Shown piece after piece: positions 45,876 to 55,928 of a stretch of DNA of 64,000 bases. How positions within the stretch are numbered: position 1 is the first letter of the stretch; every line of letters starts with the position of its first letter. The notes below the pieces were generated by a model, which saw only the letters and a list, made by a program, of their open reading frames with translations, had not been told where the DNA came from and did no database searches. The stretch is from NCBI GenBank assembly GCA_009801085.1, contig VNWV01000004.1, forward strand, positions 2,604,001 through 2,668,000, read 5' to 3'. The DNA comes from Lasiodiplodia sp. COLG20 (Eukaryota > Ascomycota > Dothideomycetes > Botryosphaeriales > Botryosphaeriaceae). A program made the position numbers and the translations under genes.

Positions 45876-47927
45876 ATGAGGATTGGCACGCTTTTTGCAC
45901 ATTTATCTTTCTGTTTTGCGATTTCTTCACGAAGCCAATCTACAGAGGAGCCATGGAAACGGTACATTTACAGCCCGAGCAGCCGAACCGTCAGTCCAAA
46001 GTCGATTCACGCCCTTTCAGGAGACGCAGTAATCACATCGGATGCCAACGGATATGTGCTATCTCTGAACCCTGGAGCTCAAGTCAGTCTTGATTACGGA
46101 ATCGAAGTGGGCGGACTTGTAAGCTTCAACACAGCAACCGAGAATGAAGAAGGCGCGCAATTGTCTCTTGCTTTTGCGGAATCTCCAATCAACGTCAGAG
46201 CGATATCGGACGATGCCACCGGGTCTGTATCGACGCAGGACTGGGATAGGGAGCTGAATGTCAGCGTATCGGCCGGGCAGACTCAGTACACGATGCCGCA
46301 GGAAAAGTTCCGAGGAGGGTTCCGCTTCATGACGGTTGTGGCGAAATCTCGAGTGGAAGTGTCCAACATCAGCTGCGCCATTGGTTTCTCACCATCACAA
46401 CCGGACTTAAGAGACTACTCTGGATTTTTCTGGGCACCAGAAGACGACTTGCTCACGAGGATCTGGTACGCTGGAGCATATACCGTGCAAACGAACATAG
46501 GTCCGTTGGATACCGGCCGCTTTCTGCCGCAGGTCAGACCCGGCTGGGCGTATAACTCCAGCACTGGAGTAGCCGGCCCAATCCTGATGGACGGAGCCAA
46601 AAGAGACCGCGCGGTCTGGCCAGGGGACCACGGCTTAACCGGTAATACAGCTTTCCTCGCGCTGGGCGACGCTGGACTGGAAGCTTTCAGAAACGCACTC
46701 TCGACCATGTTCTACCACCAGAACAGCACCACCGGCCGATTCCCCTACGCCGGCCCCTCGACGCGGTCCTTCAACGGCGGCAACGCGAGCGACACGTACC
46801 ACGCGTGGAACCTGATCTCCATCTTCAACTACGCCATCTTCACCGGCGACGAAGCCTGGGTCGACCAGCACTGGGCCAACATCACGCGCGGCGTCGACTA
46901 CATCCTCACTGGCCTCGACAACCCCATCGGGCTGCACAACCAAAGCACACGATACGACTGGGGCCGGCAGGGCGCAGGCGGCTACAACAGCGCCCTCAAC
47001 GCGCTCGACTACCACGCGCTGACCTCGCTCTCCTCCCTCGCCACTTCCCTCAACCGCAGCGCCGACCTCGCCGCCTCCTGGTCCGCCGCCGCCTCCCGCC
47101 TGCAAGAAGCGTACAACACGCACCTCTGGGACGACGCCGCCGGGCTCTACCGCGACAACACAACCACAACCTCGCTCCACCCACAAGACGGCAACGCCCT
47201 CGCCCTCCTCTACAACCTTCCCGGCACCGCCCACCCCACCCGCGCCGCCGCCATCAGCGCCGCCCTGACCCGCAACTGGAACGCCATCGGCCCCGTCACG
47301 CCCGAACTCCCCGACGTCATTTCATCCTTCATCTCCAGCGTCGAGGTCATGGCGCACCTGTCATCGTCCTCCTCTTCGTCCCCCTCCTCCTCCTCCTCCT
47401 CCTCGGAAATGGCCTCCCGCGGCCTCGCCCTCACCCGCCGCCTCTGGTCCTTCCTCCTCGACGCCCCCACCATGACGGGCAGCACGCTAGCCGAAGGCCT
47501 CGCCGCGAACGGCAGCCTCCATTACCGCGGCGCGTCGGGCTACAACTTCGACCCGGCGTACACGAGCATGGCGCACGGCTGGGCGTCGGGTCCGACGATC
47601 GCGCTGTCGACGAGGGTGGGTGGGCTCGAGCTGGTCGGCTGGCGGCGGTGGCGGTTCGATCCGGCGCCGGGAGGGTTGGCGCGGGTCGAGGCTGGGTTCA
47701 AGGGGCCGTTGGGGGAGTTTCGGGTGAGGTGGGAGGTGCTGGAGGGGGAGAAGGCGGTGCTGCAGGCGAATGTGACGACGCCGGAGGGGACGGAGGGGGA
47801 GATGGAGGGGCTGGTGGGGAGGTGTGAGGGGGTGGAGGTGGATGGGGTGGGGTATGTCGGGGGAGGGGTGCTGGTGGGAGGGGGAGGGACGAAGGTGGTG
47901 AGGGCGGTGGGGTGTGCTGGCTTGTAG
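45876..47927 (+). CDS. Secreted alpha-L-rhamnosidase-type glycosidase (GH78-like)
   Basis: Single-exon, 683 residues. Signal peptide-like start (about 1-20). N-terminal beta-rich part to about residue 190, then an alpha/alpha toroid with the GH78 hallmark DGAKRDRAVWPGDHG (239-253), where the acids and Arg bind or cleave terminal L-rhamnose. WFAGAYTVQTN-like text reads WYAGAYTVQTN at 197-207; YTSMAHGWASGPT is the conserved late motif with the His. Many N-x-S/T sites fit secretion. The family removes rhamnose from pectin (rhamnogalacturonan) and plant glycosides. A run of Ser (about 494-510) sits on a surface loop and is encoded by TCC repeats. The last 110 residues are Gly-rich with very high-GC, G-heavy codons. 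Confidence 0.88.
   Translation: MRIGTLFAHLSFCFAISSRSQSTEEPWKRYIYSPSSRTVSPKSIHALSGDAVITSDANGYVLSLNPGAQVSLDYGIEVGGLVSFNTATENEEGAQLSLAFAESPINVRAISDDATGSVSTQDWDRELNVSVSAGQTQYTMPQEKFRGGFRFMTVVAKSRVEVSNISCAIGFSPSQPDLRDYSGFFWAPEDDLLTRIWYAGAYTVQTNIGPLDTGRFLPQVRPGWAYNSSTGVAGPILMDGAKRDRAVWPGDHGLTGNTAFLALGDAGLEAFRNALSTMFYHQNSTTGRFPYAGPSTRSFNGGNASDTYHAWNLISIFNYAIFTGDEAWVDQHWANITRGVDYILTGLDNPIGLHNQSTRYDWGRQGAGGYNSALNALDYHALTSLSSLATSLNRSADLAASWSAAASRLQEAYNTHLWDDAAGLYRDNTTTTSLHPQDGNALALLYNLPGTAHPTRAAAISAALTRNWNAIGPVTPELPDVISSFISSVEVMAHLSSSSSSSPSSSSSSSEMASRGLALTRRLWSFLLDAPTMTGSTLAEGLAANGSLHYRGASGYNFDPAYTSMAHGWASGPTIALSTRVGGLELVGWRRWRFDPAPGGLARVEAGFKGPLGEFRVRWEVLEGEKAVLQANVTTPEGTEGEMEGLVGRCEGVEVDGVGYVGGGVLVGGGGTKVVRAVGCAGL
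47365..47406 (+). repeat. TCC/TCT triplet tract coding poly-Ser
   Basis: Imperfect run of Ser codons inside the GH78-like gene, in frame. Confidence 0.75.
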
Positions 47928-48483
47928 GAGCTGATCTGGAATGTCGAGGTCGGGCGAGGTAGATGCTTGCTTTGACCTTGGCAGTGTAGCTGTTTAGAGC
48001 AATACATACTTGTGGTCTACTGGAGGGATTGGGATTACTCTCAAGAAGTGTTTGCCTACGCTGTGATTCTGGTCTTCGGATCAGGGGCTTCGGTTGTTGG
48101 CATGAGCGTTAAAGCACTGTTCCGTGTTTTTCTTTTTTTTTTTTCACTTTCGAGAATGACAACGGTCTTGATCAAACCAAGGCCTAAGCTGCAGGCCGAT
48201 TTTGTGGAGTGGAATACGCGTCAAAGTGGTACAAAATGAGTAGAGAGTATGTCTTTGAGAATCGAAACTCTGATTTCTGAAGTTTGCCTCTCCAGCCACA
48301 ATTGCCGGCAAGAAGGCCAAGATAGCTCATATAATGCAGTTTCGTACTAGTATTACACATTGTGTTCTATAACGTTTGTACAGGGTCCCGCCTGACAGGA
48401 CAAATGTAATCGGGTCTTCGTATCATAATCCTCAATTCCATCGCCGTCGATAAGCCCTGCTCCGCAGGTAAGGGGTTGGGAAT
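47928..48483. other. Convergent gap
   Basis: 556 bp between converging 3' ends; T-rich run near 48127-48142. No gene. Confidence 0.55.
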
Positions 48484-49092
48484 TTAAGTCATCTGGCAGA
48501 TCTGGGGCTTCTCGGTCTCCTGAGTGGCAATCTCAAAGGGGATGCACTCCTGCTTGCCCGTCTCTTTGGCGTAGGCGATCTCGGAGTAGACGCTGTAGAC
48601 CTTGTCCTCGTCGCTGGGGCAGGCCAGCCAGGTCGACTTCTTGTAGAGCAGGTGCTGGACGTCGTCGGTGGTGCTCTGGGAGAAGCCGATGATCGAGTCG
48701 TCGGCCGTGAGCTTGTACGGGTAGTTCTTGTACGAGAGGATGCCGCCCGCAGCGCCGGCGTTGTCAATGTAGACTGCGTGAGATGTCGGGTTAGTAATGA
48801 ACGGCTAACAATGAGTAAAGGTTGGCATATTCTTACCCATCTGGTCGGCGACCATGCCGTTTCCGTAAGTCGTGATGGTGCCGTTGGTGTTCACAAAGGT
48901 GGGAGCGGTGTTGGTGCCGCAGGTCGTGTTGGTCTGCTTGGCACCAAGCAGGAACCTGCCCTTGGTGCCGCGGACGAATTCGCCGTCGAAAGAGGCACCC
49001 TTCGAAAGAGCCAGCAAGCGGAAGGGAGTGGCGGCGGCAGCAGCGGAGCCAGCCACGGCGAGAACGGAAGCGACGACAGCGGAGGTCTTCAT
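48484..49092 (-). CDS. Small secreted protein, PhiA-like cell-wall type
   Basis: Two exons, 48837-49092 and 48484-48773 (63-bp intron, phase 1), give 181 residues. Clear signal peptide MKTSAVVASVLAVAGSAAAA, then an alanine-threonine start to the mature protein. The mature part is small and beta-like: SKGASFDGEFVRGTKGRFLLG, a Cys at about 58, two NxT sites, GILSYKNYPYKLTADDSIIGFS and TWLACPSDEDKVYSVYSEIAYAKETGKQECIPFEIAT. Cys are few (four in the mature chain). The layout resembles the PhiA group of conidial wall proteins, but I place that with low certainty; a generic secreted wall or effector protein is equally possible. It lies between the two glycosidase genes. Confidence 0.82.
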
Positions 49093-50401
49093 GATGATTC
49101 GTTTGGTGAAAAAAGAATGTAAAGGTCGGTTATTCTGAGAGAACGACTGTGGTGGTGCGGATAAGGCTGAGGGTGTGGCGCGAAGGCTCTTATACCGGTG
49201 CGGTTGAGGCGTCGGCGTTGTAGAGGTGCCGTGCGAAAAGGGAAAGTGATCGACGGATGTGCAATAATTTACCGGCACGTTGTGTCATTGTGGCCAGTGC
49301 GCGCCCCTTCATACAGGCGTTTTAATCAAATGACTTATCGATAAAGAAGTTTCTTTGAACATCCGGAGGCAAAGGAGTCGGAGAAATGGGCGTTTGGGGC
49401 AGTGGTAATGTCGGGGAGATGAGCGAAGGAAGAAGCCGGTGTGCGGTGAGCGTGGCCGGTGAAGCGTTGGGAGACAGTGCGCTGCGGCTGGCCACCGAGA
49501 GTTCCGATCGCAACGGGTGCCTTGGCCTTCCGCTGCCAGATTGCTATCCGTGAGCAGGGCTGAAACGCCAATCTGAGTGTTGGGACTCTTCCTTTGGACT
49601 ACTGACAGGGAGGCAATAGCATTGCTCGGTGATAATGAGGTCTGGTGTGGTCGGGATTGCTGTGAAAATTGCTGCTTACAACCGCTCAAATTTGCTTGAC
49701 CGAGTGGGGTTGAGGTTCTAGATCCAAGTTGTTGATTGCTGGATGGTCTCCTGGGCACATGGTGGCCACCCGGCGAACGGTAATCTACAAGGCGGCCAGA
49801 GACTTGTTCTCCTGACAGCCCTTGACCCCGACTATCACTTTGAGCAGCGGAAATTCCTACTCCCTATGTCACCAAGGAGAATACGCCAAGCTTGGAGAGA
49901 ACACATCTTGATCGATGCTTCCCGACTGGATTTTCAGACCCGATCTGGAGAAAGCTTAGCGAGCGAGACGAACAGCACGATCTCCAGACAATCCATAGGC
50001 TAGTCTATCAATACCAAAAAGATCCAGATGGTTCTTCCAGGTCGCACTTAGGGAAATGTTCTAGAAATGGAAAGAAGGTGCCGCGATTCATCTGACGAAT
50101 GTAACAGTGGCAACAGTGTTCATTCCATGACCGGCTACAATGACATGGCGTTCAACACACTCAGCAAGACAGGAACATTTGTTTTAACTTTCCGTGGGAC
50201 TTGACTTTCTTCCACATGGGGCTGCGGAAATAGGGCAAATTTCCTCTTGGAGTGTTTGGCTGGCAACGAAGTAGTTGATCAGTCAGAAATACAAAGTGTG
50301 AATGAAAGACATGCATTTTCACTTTACTTCCAATGCTAAACTACGCGGTTACTCATGTATGTACATATTATAAGACCTCAGTGCCGGCTTCCCCACCCAA
50401 C
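49093..50401. other. Intergenic between small secreted protein and GH127
   Basis: 1.3 kb; left end is the promoter of the small secreted protein. A patch at 49740-50095 reads protein-like in two frames (for example SDPIWRKLSERDEQHD) but has no start, domain or partner exon; possibly a relic. No RNA gene. Confidence 0.45.
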
Positions 50402-52273
50402 TCAAGGAAGCTCCCCGCTCTTCTGCCAATAAGTGACATAATTGAAGCCCTGAGCATCGTAGTAAGGACCCAGGGTGACAGTCTCACCGCCAGCCGTAGC
50501 CTCAAAAGCCAACTCATCATCGCTCGTCCGCTTCACCGACGACAGGTCAAGCGTAGGGTTGCCGTCGGGCTTCGTGGAGCCGTAGTTGCCGGCCAAAACG
50601 ACGGGGCCGTACGCCAGCGCCACGACCGACTCGTCGTCGTTGGCAGGCACGATCCTGAAGTCCATGGGGATCACCACCGTCACCTCATCCCCATCCTGCC
50701 ACTCGCGCGAGACAACAGCATACGCTCCCGACGTGGTGGCAACGTCGGCCTTCGCGCCGTTGACGTAGATCTCGGCGCCCTCGGTCCAGGCAGGGATGCG
50801 CACGTTCAGGTCCCAGCTGCCCTCGCTGCTGCCGCTGACCTTGAGCGTCGAGTTCTCTGCAACCGGGTAGGTCGTGGTCTGCTCGATAGTGAGGCCGCGG
50901 TTCTTCCAGGCCAGGGTCGACGGCGCGAACAGGTTGACGTAGAGGGCCGAGTCGTCGGCGTTGCGGAAGTAGATGGAGTCCATGAGCTTGGTGTTGGTCT
51001 CGACGCCGGTGCCCTGGCAGCACCAGAAGCTGTCGTAGTCGGTGCTCCACGTGCCGCCGCCCCAGGCGGGGCCGACGCCGCGCACGCCGCCGGCGTCGAG
51101 CGAGTTGAAGTACGTGACGTGACCGTGCGCGCTCTCCGGGTCCTGCTGGCCGACCATCTGGTTCGTCAGCGTCAGCTCGTAGAAGTCAAAGTACGACGAC
51201 GCGCTGGGGTCGGTCGCCCAGAGTTCGCGGGTCAGCTTGAGCATGTTGTACGAGTTGCACGACTCGGCCGTGTCGGTGTCGAGGTACGCCGCGATGGCGT
51301 TGGGCTCGTGGAAGTGCTCGGCCTTGCTGTTGCCGCCGATGGCGTACGTGTGCGCCTTGATGGTGATGTCCCACGCGTTGCGCGCGATGTCGTGGTACGT
51401 CGTGTTGCCCGTGGCCTTGTACTCGCGCTCCGCCCCGATCCACTTGGGAACCTGCGTGTTGGCGTGCAGCCCGTCCAGCTGGTCCTGGTTGTTGGCCAAC
51501 GGCGTCAGGACTTTGTCGTGCTCGAACCGCTTGGCCACGGTGAGCCACTGCTCGTCGCCGGACTGGTAGTACAGGTCGGCCAGGACCTCGCTCATGCCGC
51601 CGAATTCCGTGTCCAGGATGGTCTGCATGTGCGAGTAGGTCAGGTTCTCCGTCCGCGTGTCGACCCAGCCGGCCATCGCCAGCACTACGTCCTTCGCCGT
51701 CTCGTCGCCGATGCTGCGCCAGACGTCCAGCAGTCCGGCCATGAGCTTGTGGACGACGTAGTAAGGGACGTTTCCGTTGGTCATGGTTCCGGCCTCGAGG
51801 TCGTCGAATTCCGACTCCGGGAAGCCAGACAGGTAGCCTGCGGTGAATCCGGCGGCATCGTTGTTGTTCTGGCACTTGAGGAGCTCCTCTGAAAATTGAA
51901 CGGCACGATCGCGGCATTCAGTGTCTCCCGTAGTAGACCAGCATTGAGCCCATGCGGTCAGAAAGTGGCCCTGGGCGTGAGTGCGGAAGGGGAAGTCAGG
52001 CGCATCCCAACCGCCATTGGTGGCAGCTCCGTTGGTGGACAGTCCATGCGTTATGCGGTAGTTGTAGAGAAGACGGTCGAGATCGACGAACTTGAGGTAA
52101 GTCCGAGTGCGGTCCTGGTTCTCCTGCCACCGGCCAGTGTTCAGTGATACTTGGCTGATGTCGAACGCATAGGCCGAAACACCCTGCTCAGCTTTGACTG
52201 GCGGTGCGGCCTGAGCAGCTGCGCCAGAGGCGAGCAACGCCAGCGCCGCTGCAATTGAAAGTGGAGTCGGCAT
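50402..52273 (-). CDS. GH127 beta-L-arabinofuranosidase, secreted
   Basis: Single-exon, 623 residues. Signal peptide 1-21 (AAA-QA). The family removes beta-L-arabinofuranose from hydroxyproline-linked arabinan of plant extensins and from pectin side chains. GH127 active-site features are visible: AESCNSYNMLKL supplies Glu337 and Cys339, and SFWCCQGTGVETN supplies Cys418 and Cys419. By analogy with characterised members, these bind zinc, and one Cys of the pair is the nucleophile; an upstream Glu near 319 is a candidate acid/base. The alpha/alpha barrel (about 45-430) is followed by beta-sandwich domains ending YWQKSGELP. Length and motifs are normal. Codons are GC-rich, leaving a long open antisense frame that I reject. 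TATA at 52329-52336. Confidence 0.94.
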   Translation of the reverse strand: MPTPLSIAAALALLASGAAAQAAPPVKAEQGVSAYAFDISQVSLNTGRWQENQDRTRTYLKFVDLDRLLYNYRITHGLSTNGAATNGGWDAPDFPFRTHAQGHFLTAWAQCWSTTGDTECRDRAVQFSEELLKCQNNNDAAGFTAGYLSGFPESEFDDLEAGTMTNGNVPYYVVHKLMAGLLDVWRSIGDETAKDVVLAMAGWVDTRTENLTYSHMQTILDTEFGGMSEVLADLYYQSGDEQWLTVAKRFEHDKVLTPLANNQDQLDGLHANTQVPKWIGAEREYKATGNTTYHDIARNAWDITIKAHTYAIGGNSKAEHFHEPNAIAAYLDTDTAESCNSYNMLKLTRELWATDPSASSYFDFYELTLTNQMVGQQDPESAHGHVTYFNSLDAGGVRGVGPAWGGGTWSTDYDSFWCCQGTGVETNTKLMDSIYFRNADDSALYVNLFAPSTLAWKNRGLTIEQTTTYPVAENSTLKVSGSSEGSWDLNVRIPAWTEGAEIYVNGAKADVATTSGAYAVVSREWQDGDEVTVVIPMDFRIVPANDDESVVALAYGPVVLAGNYGSTKPDGNPTLDLSSVKRTSDDELAFEATAGGETVTLGPYYDAQGFNYVTYWQKSGELP

Positions 52274-53102
52274 CGTGCTGCAATTGATCGTTAACGGGAT
52301 GCATGGGATAGGAAAGAAGAAACTTTCGAATATATACGGTTCTTCGTATACATGGTTCGCATCGGCCGTTGTTTGGGCCGGTGGGCGACGATGTCGGGAC
52401 GATCAACGCGTGACACCGAGACATTCCGGTGGGCTGAATCGTTTACTCCACCCTCTAAGATCTCATAAGGCCAAGGCCCGGTGGTGGGTTTCCCCGGAGC
52501 GCCCGCTTCCCCATGTCATTCGTTCTCCGGAAAACACGCTTCACCTTCCCGCCCTGGTTAGCGCCAGCGAAAGAGCCAATATACGGTGCGGGGAAATTCT
52601 TGGCAGCTTGCCTTTTACCGCCTCTACCTCGCATCTATTAGCTTTAGCTGATGTAACAATCTTGTCATCCAAAATAGCGAGAAGCCCCAGATCTGTTCGA
52701 AGTAATAGGCTGGTATCAATCGGCTTGGCATTGTCCTCCTGGCACATACACACGATTTTGCGTACGATATCCAGGAGTAGAATGGACGAGAGGAACACCG
52801 CCACTACGGATTTTAAGAGAAATGATACCGAAGCCCGAGAGCTACCCGTATCGAGATCGCACCTGGCTGCTAAAAAGAAATGGTTTGAATTAGCCAGGAG
52901 CAACAATATCAGTCTTAGAACCATTTGCTTCGTGTCTGCACGAACACGACTTCCCACCTCCACCATGAATAGATCGAGAGATCAAACAGCTGTTCCAATT
53001 AGCCCTTACCGACCAGCAGCATAGGCGACCTGCAAACAACCGATTTTACCACCACATCCCTCCGGAGGACATCCCACACATGGAAACCAGAAAAGGAAAT
53101 AT
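52274..53102. other. Intergenic, GH127 upstream region
   Basis: 829 bp with the GH127 promoter at its left end and the amine oxidase 3' end at the right. Short frames on both strands without domains. Confidence 0.5.
52329..52336 (-). promoter_or_regulatory. TATA-like box of GH127
   Basis: Minus-strand TATATATT about 60 bp upstream of the ATG at 52273. Confidence 0.4.
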
Positions 53103-54623
53103 CTACAGCTTCCCAGCCTGCTGCTGATGACCCTCCTTCCTCAACTCACCCACAACCTCCTCCGCCCCCCGGAGCCCCGACCTTACCGCCCCCTCCATGT
53201 ACCCCCTCCACACCTCCGCCGTCTCGGCGCCCACGAAATGCACCCTCCCAAACGTCTCCGTCAGCGCCCCGCGCACCTCGGTCAGGACGCCGGGTCGCAT
53301 CAGCGGCACGGGGCCACCCCCAAAGAACTTCCTCCCCACCCACTCCCCCTCAACGTACGCCACCGGCTCCGGCACTTCCTTCCCCTCCGCCAGCACGGCG
53401 CCGAAGCCGTGGCGCAGCTGCTCGACGACGGCCTTGCGCCTTTCTTCGGCCGTCGGCAGCGCCGCCCAGCGCCGGCCCGGCGCGCCGACGACGAAGCCCG
53501 TGATGCTCCAGTGGTTGGCGGATGCCACGCTCGTGCTGCGCGAGTAGATGACGGGGCCGAGGATGGACTCGAAGATGGCGTTGAGCGGCCCGACGGCCTC
53601 GCTGGCGTTTTCCTGCCACCACGGGCGGTCGTAGACCAGCGTCGCCTTGCCGAAGCAGCCCATGCGCGTGCCGCTATCCGCCAGGCGCTGCTTCGCCTGC
53701 GGCAGGGCGGGCGTGAAGGTGAGGGTGCGGTGATGCGGAGTCGGCACGGCGAGGATGGCGCGGGCGCCGCGGAAGGTGGTGCCGGAGGTCGTGGTGACGG
53801 TGACGGAGGCTGCTGAGGACTGGTCGATGGCGGCCACGGGGGACGAGAGGCGGACGGTGTTGGGAGTCAGCTCGGCGGCGAGGCTCGTCGCGATGCGCTG
53901 GGTGCCCTCGCGGATGCGCAAATGCTGGCCGCCGCCGGCGCGCGCGGCCATCATGTTCTGCAGCCCCGTGCCGGCGGCGCAGAAGGCGAGAAACCAGAGC
54001 GCGCTGACCTCGTCGGCCTCGGCGCCGAGCAGGTAGCGCACCGATGCGTTGAGGAGGAGCGGGATGAGCGGCGCGGAGGAGGACGCGTGCTGTGCGCAGA
54101 ACTGCGCGAGCGTGATGCTGTCGAGTTCGGTGGCGGAGGGGTGGGTCCATGGTTTGGCGGGGTCGATGGAGGAGACGGTGGCGCCGAGGTGCGCGTAGAA
54201 GGAGGCCATGGCTTTGAGCTCGTCGGGCGTGAGCTGTGGGGGGAGCTGTTAGCGTGGCGTTAAGAGGCCCGTTGGCGTGCTTGCCTTTTTGTTGCCTTCC
54301 GTCCCTGTCAGGATCCCGCCGTCCTCCATTTCCCTCAGCAGCTCGCCTTCGGAGTTTTGCTCTTCGGTGGTCAGGCCGAAGCGCTGCACCAGGCCCCAGA
54401 TGGCCGACTGCGTTGTGTTGTTCAACCATGCTGCCCCGACATCAATGGCAACTTTGCTGTCGGCAGAACCTGGGTATTGGTCAACCGAGAGAAGCATGCC
54501 ACCCACACGGTCCTCCGCCTCGAGTACAATGCATGAGTATCCTGCCCGCTGGATTTCGCGTGCTGCCGTGAGCCCGCTGAGGCCTGCACCAATAACGATT
54601 ACGTCCGCTGTCTCAGCTGCCAT
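53103..54623 (-). CDS. Flavin-dependent amine oxidase (MAO-like)
   Basis: Oxidises an amine to an aldehyde with FAD; substrate unknown. Exons 54285-54623 and 53103-54233 give 489 residues. FAD-binding DVIVIGAGLSGLTAAREIQRAGY at 8-30, then VLEAEDRVGGML, DVGAAWLNNTTQ and the C-terminal GRVHFVGAETAEVWRGYMEGAVRSG, which closes around the flavin. The usual SGGCY covalent-FAD motif of monoamine oxidases is absent; the nearest text is FFGGGPVPL, so the flavin is probably non-covalent. The intron 54234-54284 (51 bp) begins with GC (AAG|GCAAGC) and has CTAAC and CACAG at its end; there is no GT nearby that keeps the frame. No signal peptide is visible. Confidence 0.92.
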
Positions 54624-55590
54624 GGTGAATCACAGAACAGTCTATGCCGATAGAGGACGATGAGTTTAGGGCCATGGTTGACTTTTGTAGTCTGACATTG
54701 AATGTAGCCGCCGAGATCCGGTCTCGGAAACGGATGCTGCGGGGGCCGAGGAAAGGTGGAGAAGCTTGAGCGGGGCATCTACTTACATGCACAACGTTGT
54801 ATATGTAAACCGCCGAGCTGCAAGCATGCCTTATCTCCCCACTAAATGGGACATTCTATCTCCGTCTGTCAGAAATCTATGACGCCTGTGCTGACGACAG
54901 CATGCACAATGTCTTGTGGGTGGATCAGCCTGGCCAATCACAACATCTTGGCGACGTTTCCGAAGCCTAATGTGCAAGGAGCGCTTGTTGATTACTTTAT
55001 TCGACCCTATCTCCTCGGTTGTCGACGTCCTCCGCCACATCCTCCGCTACGTCATTCGATATCCTTTTTAGGTCTAGCGTTCACCTGTATAGACCTAGGT
55101 ATATTTTCTAGCCAATAGATAAGCTACGATAAAGATTAGCTATATATCGGACGACCTGGCCGAGGACTTCGACGCCTGAAGACATAGTGTTGCTGTCGAG
55201 TAATTCGGAAGCCGCCATTTTGGTCGCCTGCATAATCAGTCGCATAGCTGTGAACATAGACATTCTTATCTCTGCTTTCCAGATTTCGCACGTTGCTCCT
55301 GGCTTCTCCTTTTTCGTCTTCTGTATCCATCACCAAGTAGGTGTAGAGGAGTTGATCGACAGCAGTGCCAGTCTAACTGAAACCGGCAAGCGCTAATCTG
55401 AACACCATGCAGCATGGATCGACCTCGGAAGATCAAGCCTTGTAGAGCAGTCAAAATGGAAATCTTGAAATTTAGATCCAAGTACAGAACATCCGCCCAA
55501 CTCAGCTTCAGACTTCTATCCTTTACGTCTCACCTCCTATTGCGCTGCGTAATACGTTGGCCGACCCCATCATTGCCAAAATCCTCCAAC
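54624..55590. other. Intergenic between amine oxidase and small secreted peptide
   Basis: 967 bp; the amine oxidase promoter is at the left end. No gene supported. Confidence 0.5.
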
Positions 55591-55928
55591 TCAAGTGGGG
55601 CCAGGTGCGTCGACGTACCACCCAGCGTCGTCTTCCTCTGCTGCGTTGTCTCGCTTGGGCGGCGGAGCCAGCTCGAGAAGACTATCTCCATCATCTCGCT
55701 CCCTTGGCGGCGTGAATGTTTGAGGTGCTATTCTTTTCCACATAAATCCTGAGTCGCTTGCATCCTTTTCACTAGTCACATCCCCTTCGTGGGTAACCGC
55801 TACAAGGCTGTTATTAGTTGAGAATGATGCATCTCAATAAATCACCTACCAAGTTGTGGAAGCGGAGCTGCATTAGTAAGAAAGGCCGAAGCTGTGATAA
55901 GAAGGGCTGTGATAAGTTTGCCGTTCAT
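55591..55928 (-). CDS. Small secreted precursor with Lys-Arg processing sites
   Basis: Two exons, 55850-55928 and 55591-55799 (50-bp intron), give 95 residues. The acceptor giving CGGTTACC is used; the nearer AG would bring an immediate stop. Signal peptide MNGKLITALLITASAFLTNA. The mature chain has no cysteine. Two dibasic Lys-Arg sites at 48-49 and 75-76 would, if cut by a Kex2 protease, release a 25-residue piece (starting IAPQTFTPPRE) and a 19-residue C-terminal peptide, DNAAEEDDAGWYVDAPGPT. Acidic Ala-containing residues after the second Lys-Arg recall the spacers removed by dipeptidyl aminopeptidase in pheromone precursors. No match to known alpha-factor peptides and no repeat of the core. 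Function unknown; gene reality supported by signal peptide and clean splicing only. Confidence 0.6.

Noticed and set aside
49740..50095. Protein-like text in two frames
   Set aside because: No start, domain or valid splice joins the two frames; at most a gene relic, so not annotated.
50333..51892. 519-residue open frame on the plus strand
   Set aside because: It is antisense to GH127, has Arg/Val-rich composition without domains, and arises from GC-rich codons of the real gene.
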